Shown here piece by piece: positions 1-7,049 of a DNA stretch of 11,685 bases (position 1 is its first letter; each line of letters opens with the position of its first letter). Origin of the DNA: Anaerolineae bacterium (GTDB lineage Bacteria > Chloroflexota > Anaerolineae > 4572-78); assembly GCA_027022125.1 (NCBI GenBank), contig JALVZI010000519.1:9771-21455 (forward strand). Reading direction: 5' to 3'. Both the position numbers and the translations under genes were made by a program. A model generated the notes under the pieces. That model was not told the origin of the DNA. It did no database searches and worked only from the letters and a program-made list of their open reading frames with translations.

Positions 1-3000
1 GTGCTGGTGAACAAAAATCTCACGTTCAGCGGCGGTTGGAACGAAACTTTCAACACCCGCGACTCGCTGACTCCAGCGGTGATGAGCGGTTCCAGCGCGG
101 TGAACAGCGGGCGGGTCGCCGTGGTAAACAGTGGCATCACCGCTTCGTTTGAAATGTTCACCCTGCGCAATGGCACGGCAAATAATGGCGGCGCAATTTC
201 AAATGCGGGCACGCTCCACCTGCTTGACCCCATCACAGTTATCAGCAATACGGCAACTGGCAACGGCGGCGCAATTTACAATACCGGTACACTCTATCTG
301 ACCGATGATGGCAGCAATGACGGTTTTTTCATCACCGGCAATACGGCTGTCAACGGCGGTGCAATTTACAATACCGGAGATATCCAGTCCACCGGTGTGG
401 AAGCGCCATCAAGCAATACGGCAACCGGCAACGGCGGCGGCATTTATAACACCGGTACACTGAATATGCATAACGGGCTGGTATCATCGAACAGCGCACC
501 GACGGGCACAGGCGGCGGCATTTATAACACCGCTGGCGGTGTTATCTCGCTGACCAATGTTTTTCTCAGTTTCAATACCACCGGCGGCGATGGCGGTGGG
601 GTGTACAGCACTGGTGCGCTCAATGTGAATTTCAATACCCTGCGAGATAATCACAGCGATGGCACAGGCGGCGCAATTTTCGATGGTGGCACACTGACAC
701 TGCGAAATTCCATCGTTTACAATAACAGCGCCCCCACCGACGGAGGCATTCACAGCAGCACACCGAGTGTGGCGTTCACCGACTTCTATCTGAATTCCGG
801 TGGCAACGGCATATCTGGTTGCCCCAGTTGCCGCTTCGACCAAAATCCGTTGCTGTCTCCAACTGGATTCATCCCTGCTATCACTTCGCCGGTAATTGAC
901 GCTGCCGACCCCGCCAGCACGCTGAGCGATGATTGCTGCGGCAACGGTCGCCCACACAATACCGGATATGACCGGGGCATGTACGAAGTGATTCTCAACC
1001 GAGCAGCAGCATTTACCCACGATTTGGAAGGTTCTACCGTGTCGGGCGACAGCCCAACCACTGTGCACACCAAATACGCCGACCCCGGCACAACCATCAC
1101 TTTCACCCATCGCTTGCGAAACACCGGCTCGCTCACCGACACGTTCAACATCGGTATCGACAGCAGCAGTCAGGGGTGGTCGGCGGTGGCATCGCCCATA
1201 TCGGTGACGCTGGCATCTGGCGCAATTACCGATGTGCTGGTAGCGGTCACCGTGCCGCCGAACGCGCTCGGCGGGGAAGTGGACACTTCGGTCATCTCGG
1301 TTACTTCCCGTCTGTCACTGCTTGATGCAGCGTTCAGCCCATCGCCCGAAGGCAGATTCAGCATCCAACTCACCGATAAAACCATCGTCAACGCGGTAGT
1401 TGATTTCCGCATCAGCAATAATAGCGGCGCGGGCGCACCCGGCGAAACCATCGTTTACACTCATATCGTCACCAACGCGGGGAATGTCTCCGACACGCTC
1501 GATATTTTCCTTGACCCGCAATATGCCAGTATGGCGCTGGTCAGCCCGCCGACACTCACCGTGCCCATCAGCAACACCGGTATGCTGACAGTCACCATCA
1601 CCCTGCCCGATTGGGTTGCAGGCGGCATTGACGACACCAGTTATGTCATCATTCGCCCGCAGCATTACCCCGATGCAGAAACTGCCGGCGCGGATACCAC
1701 CGCCATCAGTTACACCACCGGCACACGGTATGTTAGTTTAACGGGAAATGACGGCGACAACAGCCCCGATGAAACGGTGAAATGGAATAACTGCACCAAC
1801 CCGACGGTTACACCGTGCCGCACATTTGCGCACGCACTGGCGCAAGCCGCGCCGGGAGATACCATCGCGGTGGCAGCGGGCACATACACCCAAACCATCA
1901 CCGCCACCGTCGGCAGCGACACCGTCAGCCAGATTTTGTATCTGGATAAACCGCTCACCGTGCGCGGCGGCTATTCCACCGCCGATTGGAGCACATCTCT
2001 GCCGCAGAGCCAACCCACCATTCTGCACCCGAGTTCCGGGCGCGGGGTGTTCATCACCGGCACAAATGCCATCACGCTGGACGGGCTGACCATCACCGGC
2101 GGCAGTACCGCCGGATACACCGACCGCAGCGGCGGTGCAATTTTCAACGGTGGCGGAAATCTCACCGTGCTGGCGAATACCCTGCACACCAACACTGCCG
2201 ATAGCGGCGGCGCAATTTTTAACAGCGGCGTGTTGACCATCGCCAACAGCGTGCTATACAACAATTCCGGCAGCGCAATTTACTCTGTGAACAGCGATGT
2301 GCTGGCAGAGTATAACACCTTCTATCACAACACCGCAACCGGCAATGGCGGCGCAATCTATCACAGCAGCGGCACACTCACCGTGCAAAGCAATATTTTC
2401 ATCACCAACACGGCAACAACTGGCGGCGCAATTTATGTTTCCGGCGCAACAGCCACCATTGATACCAACGACTTTTTCGGCAACAGCAGCGATGTCAGCG
2501 GTGCGACACCGTCCAACAGTCTCACCGTCAACCCGCAACTGACCGACCCCGCCGGAGGCGATTTCCATCTGACCAAAGGTTCGCCGGTGGAAGACCGCGG
2601 ATTGATGCCACTCTCCGGCATCACCGATGATTTTGAGCGCGACCATCGCCCGCAACTGGGTTACGATTTGGGCGCAGATGAACGCCAACACCAACCCGGG
2701 GTAATTATCGCCCCCGACCACAGCGCCACCGTGAACGGCGGCAGCACCATCATTTACACTCATCTCATCACCAACACCGGCGAAGATACCGACACCATCT
2801 CCATCACCCACAACAGCAGCCGTGGCTGGGCAGATTTCTCGCAAGTGCCAACCACCATCACCCTGACCACAGGACAAACCGCTACTTTTGGCATCACTGT
2901 TTCGGTGGGGAGCATCGGCGGGCAAAGCGACACCACCATCATCACCGCCACATCGAGCGCAGCGCAGCAGTCGGGGCAAACCGTATTCGATACCGCCACC

Positions 3001-5211
3001 GATGTGACCACTGTGGCACAAACTTTCGGCGTGCAATTTACCCCCGACCGCAGCACCACCACCGGCGCAGATACCACCGTGTCGTTCACCCACACGCTGA
3101 CCAACACCGGCAACGGCAGCGACACTTTCGCGTTCACCGCCGCCGATTCGGCGGGATGGGCGGTGCAACTGCCCGCACCGGTCACACTCTCCCCCGCCGC
3201 AACGCGCACCATCACCGTGACCATCACCGTGCCGGCGGGCAGCGGCGGCATTTCAAACGTGACCACCATCACCGCCACATCACAACTCAGCCCCACAGGC
3301 GCAGTCGCCGCGGTAGCAGATACCATCACCGTGCCGCTGGTGCGCGGGGTTATTTTCACCCCGAACCGCGCCATCGGCGGCGTGGCGGGCAGTACCGTCA
3401 GTTTTGAGCACACCATCACCAATACCGGCAACGCCGCCGAAACCTTCAATTTGGCGGCTGCTTCCGATTTCGGCTGGACAATCACACTGATACCCACCCA
3501 AACCACGCTGGCAGCGGGCGGCAGCGCCGATATTCTGGCGCTGGTGGATATTCCCGCCGGAACCACCGGCGGTATCACCGATACCGAAACCATCACCGCC
3601 ACCGCTGCCGGAGATGTTGCCGTGTTCGACACGGTAGTTGACCATACCGGCGTGATTACCCAGCCGGTCACGGTCAATCCGCCGCAGAGCGTGACGATTA
3701 TCGGCGTGACGGCGGGTATGGTCAACACCGATTACACATTCAGCGCGCAGGTCAGTCCGGCAGATACCAGTTTCCCGCTGACATACACCTGGCGCGCCAC
3801 CGACCAAACCGACGCGGTACACACCATGAGCAGTCTGTTCGACCAAGTGACCTTCAACTGGGCTGCCGCCGGAACGAAAACCATCTCGGTTACGGTGGAA
3901 AACGCGGCGGGCACGGTGGTTGACAGCCACACGGTCATCATCGCGCTGAACACCCAACCGCCCGGCGCAGTGAGCATCAGCGGGGCGACCGGCACATCGC
4001 TGAACATGGCAACGGCGTTCACCGCCACCGTTTCTCCGGCGAATACCACTCAACCGCTGACATACACCTGGCGCGCCACCGACCAAACCGACGTGACTCA
4101 CGCTGCCGTTGCCGCGCTGACGGATGCCGTCAATTTCACATGGGCAACCACCGGCACAAAAACCGTCACCGTCACCGCCGAAAACGCGCTGGGAGCGGTT
4201 GTCGGCACGCACGTGCTCACCGTCACCGCTGCACCGAGCGCACCGACCAATGTGCGCATCAGCGGGGCAACCACCGGACAAACCGGCACAGCGCTCAACT
4301 TTACGGCTGATGTTCTGCCCCCGAACACAGCCACACCGCTGACATATACCTGGCGCGCCGATGAGCAATTGGCGGTGGTACACAGCGGCAGTACCGCGCT
4401 GACGGATGCCGCCGCTTTCACATGGGCAACCACCGGCACCAAAATCATTACCGTCACCGTCAGCAATGTTGCGGGCAGTGTGTTCGATACCCACACCGTC
4501 ACCATCAGCGCCGCACCGCCAACATTCATCTATCTGCCGCTGATATTCAAAAATTACACCCCGCCGATGCCCACACCGACACCCGTCGCCTCTGCCACCC
4601 CGACGCCAATACCGACCGACACTCCGATGCCGACGGCGACACCCTCTCCCACCAACACCCCAACGCCGACAGCAACCGCTACACCCACCGCCACATCCAC
4701 GGGAACACCGCCGCCAACGCCGACCAACACCGCCACGCCCACCAACACCCCGACACCGACCGCCACACCGGTTATGCCCGATTTGGTGGTCACCGAAATT
4801 CGCGTGGAACCCAACCCGCCGAATAACGGGTCGGCGGCAACAGTTTTCGTCACCATCAAAAATCAGGGACTGGTGGATGTGGCTTATGGCAACAATTTTT
4901 GGGTTGACTTTTATGTGAATCCGGCAACCACCCCCGCCATTGGCGATGCCGGCGTTCTCTTCTGGCCCGTTCAGGGTGCAGATATGACTGCCGGAGCGAC
5001 ACTGACATTCACCGCACCATACACCTTTGCCAGCGGCACGGCGCAATTGTACGCGCTGGTTGATTCCGGCGGAAATGTAGCGGAAAACAACGAAACCAAC
5101 AACCTGCTCGGTCCGGTATCGCTGACGGTGAACCGTACCGCCGAAAATCGCATTTTAATGCCGACGGCGGTACATCCGCGCGGCACGCCAACGCCATCAA
5201 ACGGTGAATGA
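1..5211 (+). CDS. Giant modular secreted surface protein (beta-helix, Ig-like repeats, CARDB), 5' partial
   Basis: This is the last 1736 residues of a large extracytoplasmic protein of unknown ligand. Visible modules are: beta-helix 1 (residues 1-330) with about eight NGGAIYN-type repeats; two Ig-like modules (about 335-572); beta-helix 2 (about 575-900), opening with a complete entry (YVSLTGNDGDN, then APGDTIAVAAGTYTQTI) and carrying further GGAI repeats; three Ig-like modules of about 107 residues (900-1221), each with a T(H/N)TLTNTGN-like strand; three PKD-like modules of about 94 residues (1223-1505), each with LTYTWRA; an IYLPLIFKNY segment (1510-1519); a Pro/Thr linker (1521-1591); and a CARDB-like domain (1594-1712, with NNETNN). 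The GTG at position 1 is probably not the start. LVNKNLTFSGGWN aligns with an internal position of helix 2 (LYLDKPLTVRGGYS, about residue 650), so the signal peptide and first helix entry lie upstream. All six cysteines occur as near pairs, fitting an exported protein. A role in adhesion or surface layering is inference. Confidence 0.85.
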   Translation: MLVNKNLTFSGGWNETFNTRDSLTPAVMSGSSAVNSGRVAVVNSGITASFEMFTLRNGTANNGGAISNAGTLHLLDPITVISNTATGNGGAIYNTGTLYLTDDGSNDGFFITGNTAVNGGAIYNTGDIQSTGVEAPSSNTATGNGGGIYNTGTLNMHNGLVSSNSAPTGTGGGIYNTAGGVISLTNVFLSFNTTGGDGGGVYSTGALNVNFNTLRDNHSDGTGGAIFDGGTLTLRNSIVYNNSAPTDGGIHSSTPSVAFTDFYLNSGGNGISGCPSCRFDQNPLLSPTGFIPAITSPVIDAADPASTLSDDCCGNGRPHNTGYDRGMYEVILNRAAAFTHDLEGSTVSGDSPTTVHTKYADPGTTITFTHRLRNTGSLTDTFNIGIDSSSQGWSAVASPISVTLASGAITDVLVAVTVPPNALGGEVDTSVISVTSRLSLLDAAFSPSPEGRFSIQLTDKTIVNAVVDFRISNNSGAGAPGETIVYTHIVTNAGNVSDTLDIFLDPQYASMALVSPPTLTVPISNTGMLTVTITLPDWVAGGIDDTSYVIIRPQHYPDAETAGADTTAISYTTGTRYVSLTGNDGDNSPDETVKWNNCTNPTVTPCRTFAHALAQAAPGDTIAVAAGTYTQTITATVGSDTVSQILYLDKPLTVRGGYSTADWSTSLPQSQPTILHPSSGRGVFITGTNAITLDGLTITGGSTAGYTDRSGGAIFNGGGNLTVLANTLHTNTADSGGAIFNSGVLTIANSVLYNNSGSAIYSVNSDVLAEYNTFYHNTATGNGGAIYHSSGTLTVQSNIFITNTATTGGAIYVSGATATIDTNDFFGNSSDVSGATPSNSLTVNPQLTDPAGGDFHLTKGSPVEDRGLMPLSGITDDFERDHRPQLGYDLGADERQHQPGVIIAPDHSATVNGGSTIIYTHLITNTGEDTDTISITHNSSRGWADFSQVPTTITLTTGQTATFGITVSVGSIGGQSDTTIITATSSAAQQSGQTVFDTATDVTTVAQTFGVQFTPDRSTTTGADTTVSFTHTLTNTGNGSDTFAFTAADSAGWAVQLPAPVTLSPAATRTITVTITVPAGSGGISNVTTITATSQLSPTGAVAAVADTITVPLVRGVIFTPNRAIGGVAGSTVSFEHTITNTGNAAETFNLAAASDFGWTITLIPTQTTLAAGGSADILALVDIPAGTTGGITDTETITATAAGDVAVFDTVVDHTGVITQPVTVNPPQSVTIIGVTAGMVNTDYTFSAQVSPADTSFPLTYTWRATDQTDAVHTMSSLFDQVTFNWAAAGTKTISVTVENAAGTVVDSHTVIIALNTQPPGAVSISGATGTSLNMATAFTATVSPANTTQPLTYTWRATDQTDVTHAAVAALTDAVNFTWATTGTKTVTVTAENALGAVVGTHVLTVTAAPSAPTNVRISGATTGQTGTALNFTADVLPPNTATPLTYTWRADEQLAVVHSGSTALTDAAAFTWATTGTKIITVTVSNVAGSVFDTHTVTISAAPPTFIYLPLIFKNYTPPMPTPTPVASATPTPIPTDTPMPTATPSPTNTPTPTATATPTATSTGTPPPTPTNTATPTNTPTPTATPVMPDLVVTEIRVEPNPPNNGSAATVFVTIKNQGLVDVAYGNNFWVDFYVNPATTPAIGDAGVLFWPVQGADMTAGATLTFTAPYTFASGTAQLYALVDSGGNVAENNETNNLLGPVSLTVNRTAENRILMPTAVHPRGTPTPSNGE
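181..753 (+). repeat. NGGAIYN beta-helix repeats, helix 1
   Basis: About eight copies of a repeat with core N-G-G-(A/G)-I-(Y/F)-N sit at residues near 61, 88, 118, 145, 171, 197, 223 and 247. Spacing is roughly 25-30 residues. They resemble the GGAI part of chlamydial polymorphic outer-membrane repeats and stack as turns of a right-handed beta-helix. Several copies share the DNA string GGCGGCGCAATTT, for example at 187 and 265. Confidence 0.75.
2128..2440 (+). repeat. GGAI beta-helix repeats, helix 2
   Basis: Four clear GGAI(F/Y) copies (residues near 711, 735, 783 and 808) and one weaker SAIYS copy (near 757) form the core of the second beta-helix. They use the same GGCGGCGCAAT(T/C)T codon string as helix 1. 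This suggests the two helices derive from one duplicated unit. Confidence 0.7.
2698..3660 (+). repeat. Three tandem Ig-like modules of about 107 residues
   Basis: Three homologous modules begin at PGVIIAPDHSATV, FGVQFTPDRSTTT and RGVIFTPNRAIGG. Each continues with a (I/S)(Y/F)(T/E)H(L/T)(I/L)TNTG strand, a GW in the middle and an (I/T)ITATS-like final strand. Two more distant relatives occur at residues 335-572, between the two helices. The pattern fits the NEW3/DUF11-like families of extracellular Ig-fold domains; the exact family cannot be fixed by eye. Confidence 0.7.
3664..4506 (+). repeat. Three tandem PKD-like modules with a 40-nt exact DNA repeat
   Basis: Three modules of about 94 residues share VSP, LTYTWRA and TWATTGTK(T/I)(V/I)TVT strands. 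Copies 1 and 2 share an exact 40-nt DNA string (3775-3814 and 4054-4093) encoding LTYTWRATDQTD. Copies 2 and 3 share CCGCGCTGACGGATGCCG and CATGGGCAACCACCGGCAC. The DNA-level identity suggests recent duplication or gene conversion inside the gene. Confidence 0.8.
4558..4773 (+). repeat. Low-complexity Pro/Thr linker coding repeat
   Basis: This stretch encodes about 70 residues made almost only of P, T, A, S and N with PTPT, PTNTP and PTATP units. It is a flexible extracellular linker between the Ig-like repeats and the CARDB domain. At DNA level it is an imperfect CCGACACCG/ACCGCCACA repeat, prone to slippage and misassembly. Confidence 0.85.
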
Positions 5212-5216
5212 AATGG

Positions 5217-5245
5217 TTGCAAAATTACCGAAAGTGCGCTATAAT
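5217..5245 (+). promoter_or_regulatory. Sigma-70-type promoter for the 5277-6236 gene
   Basis: TTGCAA at 5217-5222 is followed after exactly 17 nt by a perfect TATAAT at 5240-5245. The predicted transcription start near 5252 gives a leader of about 25 nt. No terminator is visible between the upstream stop (5209-5211) and this promoter, so some read-through from the giant gene is possible. Confidence 0.75.
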
Positions 5246-5276
5246 ATCATTGTATTGACATAAAAAGAGGTGCACA

Positions 5277-6236
5277 ATGAAACGGTTCTCAATTCTGGTT
5301 ATACTTTTCGCCGTCACAGCCTCGGCGATTTCACTGCTGGCTGTACCGCCCACTTCGCTGGCGCAGCGACCCACGCCCACCAACATCGTTTCGCCCACGC
5401 CAACGAAATCTGTAGAAAGCCATAAATCCACATCGAGCAAATCATCATTTATGCCGCCACAGGAAGGCGCAGTCTGGGGATATGTGATTGACTATTCCAA
5501 CAGCGGCGCGCCGCAAGCGGGCGTGCCGGTGGTGCTCGACGGCGGCGGCTGGTCGGCGGAAACCGTTTCTGACAGCAACGGCTTCTATCAATTTGCCGGG
5601 CTGGGCAGCGGCGAAGCCCGGTTGCGGTTAAAATTGCCGCCGGATGCGCATCCGGTCAATCAAGATTGGCGAATCCACACCGGCAGTGCCAGCCCGCAAG
5701 CAACCAATCTCGGTTTTTACTGGGGCGAGAATCCACCGCTGCCGGTGGTGATGACCGCTGATGCCAAAAAAGGTTCGCTGACGGTGACGGTGAAAAATCA
5801 GAGCGGCGGCGATGCCCACAATCTGCTGGTAACAGTTTCGCTGCCCCCGGAATTGAGCGCCGCCAAAATTTCCGCCCCCGACGGCGCAGAAGCCGACGCC
5901 GCCGACCACAGCGCAACCGCTCTGCTGAACACACTGCCCAACGGTGAACAGGCAACTTTCACCGTTGAAGTGACCGCCGATGCCGCAGACAACACATCGG
6001 CGGCGGAAGTCTCGCTGGTGTACGATGAGCAACTCACGCCGCAGCAAATTTCGGTTGAATTGCAACCGGGAAAAACCGGCACAGCAGCATCCGGCACAGA
6101 AGCCGTCATCCCCGAAACGGGGGGCGCCGGTGAAAACAATTTGCCGTCCACTGCCATGCCCATCGCCGTGCTGGCGACACTGTTTGTGCTGGGGCTGGCA
6201 TACGCCGGTATTCGGGGGTTCGCCCGGCGCGCATAA
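5277..6236 (+). CDS. Secreted protein with SdrD_B-like domain and IPETGG/membrane anchor tail
   Basis: A 319-residue exported protein. A signal peptide is clear: MKR, a hydrophobic core (residues 4-23), and a likely signal peptidase cut after SLA (29). A Ser/Thr/Pro-rich stretch (30-60) follows. Residues 64-155 (GAVWGYVIDYSNSGAPQAGVPVVLD, then SDSNGFYQFAGL) look like an SdrD_B or carboxypeptidase-regulatory-like beta-sandwich. Residues about 165-262 (LTVTVKNQSGGDAHNLLVTVSLP) look like a DUF11/Ig-like domain. The tail has IPETGG (278-283), a membrane segment (about 293-313) and FARRA, resembling an LPXTG-type cell-wall sorting signal with Ile for Leu. The ATG is supported by AGAGG at 5266-5270, 6 nt upstream, and by the promoter. 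No sortase is in the window, so covalent anchoring is inference; the tail may simply be a membrane anchor. The partner or ligand is unknown. Confidence 0.85.
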   Translation: MKRFSILVILFAVTASAISLLAVPPTSLAQRPTPTNIVSPTPTKSVESHKSTSSKSSFMPPQEGAVWGYVIDYSNSGAPQAGVPVVLDGGGWSAETVSDSNGFYQFAGLGSGEARLRLKLPPDAHPVNQDWRIHTGSASPQATNLGFYWGENPPLPVVMTADAKKGSLTVTVKNQSGGDAHNLLVTVSLPPELSAAKISAPDGAEADAADHSATALLNTLPNGEQATFTVEVTADAADNTSAAEVSLVYDEQLTPQQISVELQPGKTGTAASGTEAVIPETGGAGENNLPSTAMPIAVLATLFVLGLAYAGIRGFARRA

Positions 6237-6247
6237 TTTCAGGCAAC

Positions 6248-6287
6248 AAAAAAGCCTGTCACGTTTGTGTGACAGGCTTTTATTTTT
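6248..6287. terminator. Bidirectional intrinsic terminator between convergent genes
   Basis: A perfect 9-bp stem, GCCTGTCAC (6254-6262) with GTGACAGGC (6269-6277), encloses a 6-nt loop. It is preceded by six A (6248-6253) and followed by TTTTATTTTT (6278-6287), so it can terminate transcription from both sides. It lies 11 nt after one stop codon and 8 nt from the other. Confidence 0.93.
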
Positions 6288-6295
6288 CAGAAAGG

Positions 6296-6886
6296 TTAAC
6301 CGCCCAATTCGCCGCCGGTAATGCGCCACACCAAATAAATTCGCTGGACGGCGGTAAAATTGGTAAAAATTGCCAATATCCACAGCACAATTAACAGTTG
6401 GTTAAACACCAGCCCGATAACCAATAGCCCCACCCGTTCAAAACGGGTGAGCAATCCCTGTTTCAACTCCACGCCGATACCCTCAGCGCGGGCGCGGGCA
6501 TAACTGACCATCAACGACCCGACGATGGTCATATAAATCAGCACCAATTCGGTTTGAGCGCCCCGCCCCACCAAAAAGACGAATAATCCGAAAAATATCG
6601 TCGCTTCTGAAAAACGGTCGAGTGTGGAATCGAGAAACGCGCCAAACCGGCTGGTGCGCCCCATCGTGCGCGCCAGCGTGCCATCTATCGCATCAAATCC
6701 GGCGGCGAGCAGTATCAGCAGTCCGCCCAGTTGTAAATGCCCGTAACCGATAACCACGGCAACCCCGACGGTCAGCAAAAAGCCGATAACGGTAATAACA
6801 TTCGGGGAAATCCCCGTCCAGCCGATGAACCGGGCTAACGGTTCCAGAAAAACGCGTGTATATTTTCGAGCCAAATCAGAAAGCAT
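6296..6886 (-). CDS. CDP-alcohol phosphatidyltransferase (possibly phosphatidylinositol-phosphate synthase-like)
   Basis: A 196-residue polytopic membrane enzyme that transfers a phosphatidyl group from a CDP-linked lipid to an alcohol in phospholipid synthesis. The full family signature D-x2-DG-x2-AR-x8-G-x3-D-x3-D is present: D65, D68, G69, A72, R73, G82, D86 and D90, which bind the metals and CDP. About five or six hydrophobic segments surround it, and the length is usual for the family. The SYARARAEGIG stretch (128-138) resembles the inositol-phosphate-binding side of actinobacterial phosphatidylinositol-phosphate synthases and archaeal archaetidylinositol-phosphate synthases. The acceptor is therefore perhaps inositol phosphate, but glycerol phosphate (PgsA-type) cannot be excluded. 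The ATG at 6884-6886 has a GAGGA ribosome site 8 nt upstream. The gene is alone on its strand, divergent from the kinase. Confidence 0.9.
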   Translation of the reverse strand: MLSDLARKYTRVFLEPLARFIGWTGISPNVITVIGFLLTVGVAVVIGYGHLQLGGLLILLAAGFDAIDGTLARTMGRTSRFGAFLDSTLDRFSEATIFFGLFVFLVGRGAQTELVLIYMTIVGSLMVSYARARAEGIGVELKQGLLTRFERVGLLVIGLVFNQLLIVLWILAIFTNFTAVQRIYLVWRITGGELGG

Positions 6887-6918
6887 GCAAAAGTCCTCAA
6901 TAAAAAGTATTCTTCACA

Positions 6919-6946
6919 ATAGTACCCTATTCAGCGCGGAAAGCAA
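6919..6946 (-). promoter_or_regulatory. Possible promoter for the phosphatidyltransferase gene
   Basis: On the minus strand TTGCTT (6941-6946) is followed after 16 nt by TACTAT (6919-6924), about 33 nt before the ATG. Both hexamers are only partial matches to TTGACA/TATAAT, so this is tentative. Confidence 0.35.
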
Positions 6947-6985
6947 AAAATCACATTCGCTTTTATTCCCCGCAGTAACAGACGC

Positions 6986-7014
6986 TTGCCTTGAATTTTT
7001 GTTTATGCTACCAT
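6986..7014 (+). promoter_or_regulatory. Possible promoter for the kinase operon
   Basis: TTGCCT (6986-6991) and TACCAT (7009-7014) are separated by 17 nt, about 36 nt before the GTG start. Each hexamer matches the sigma-70 consensus at four of six bases. The surrounding 6887-7049 interval holds no gene, and I see no riboswitch or operator-like palindrome in it. Confidence 0.4.
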
Positions 7015-7034
7015 GTTAATGTGACGTTATTTTA

Positions 7035-7040
7035 AAGGGG
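7035..7040 (+). promoter_or_regulatory. Ribosome binding site that fixes the GTG start of the kinase
   Basis: AAGGGG lies 9 nt before the GTG at 7050-7052. No equally good site precedes a nearby in-frame ATG, so the GTG is preferred as the start. Confidence 0.6.
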
Positions 7041-7049
7041 ATATTATCG

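Noticed and set aside
1..3. GTG at position 1 as the true start of the giant protein
   Set aside because: No upstream sequence or signal peptide is visible, and the first residues align with the middle of the entry segment of the second beta-helix, so the gene is cut by the window edge.
4558..4773. Frameshift or sequencing error in the Pro/Thr repeat
   Set aside because: The frame stays open and continues into a well-formed CARDB domain, so the low complexity is real coding linker.
3280..5046. 588-residue open frame on the minus strand
   Set aside because: It lies opposite the Thr/Ala/Pro-rich repeats, has abnormal Gly/Arg/Cys-rich composition, no ribosome site and no recognisable domain. 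It is a by-product of codon bias, as are the other antisense frames under 1-5211.
5255..5260. Perfect TTGACA as a -35 box
   Set aside because: There is no -10 element at the right distance before the gene start; the TTGCAA/TATAAT pair just upstream explains the promoter better.
6825..7019. 64-residue frame on + overlapping the phosphatidyltransferase start
   Set aside because: It overlaps the start of a well-supported minus-strand gene and its promoter region, with no ribosome site or domain.
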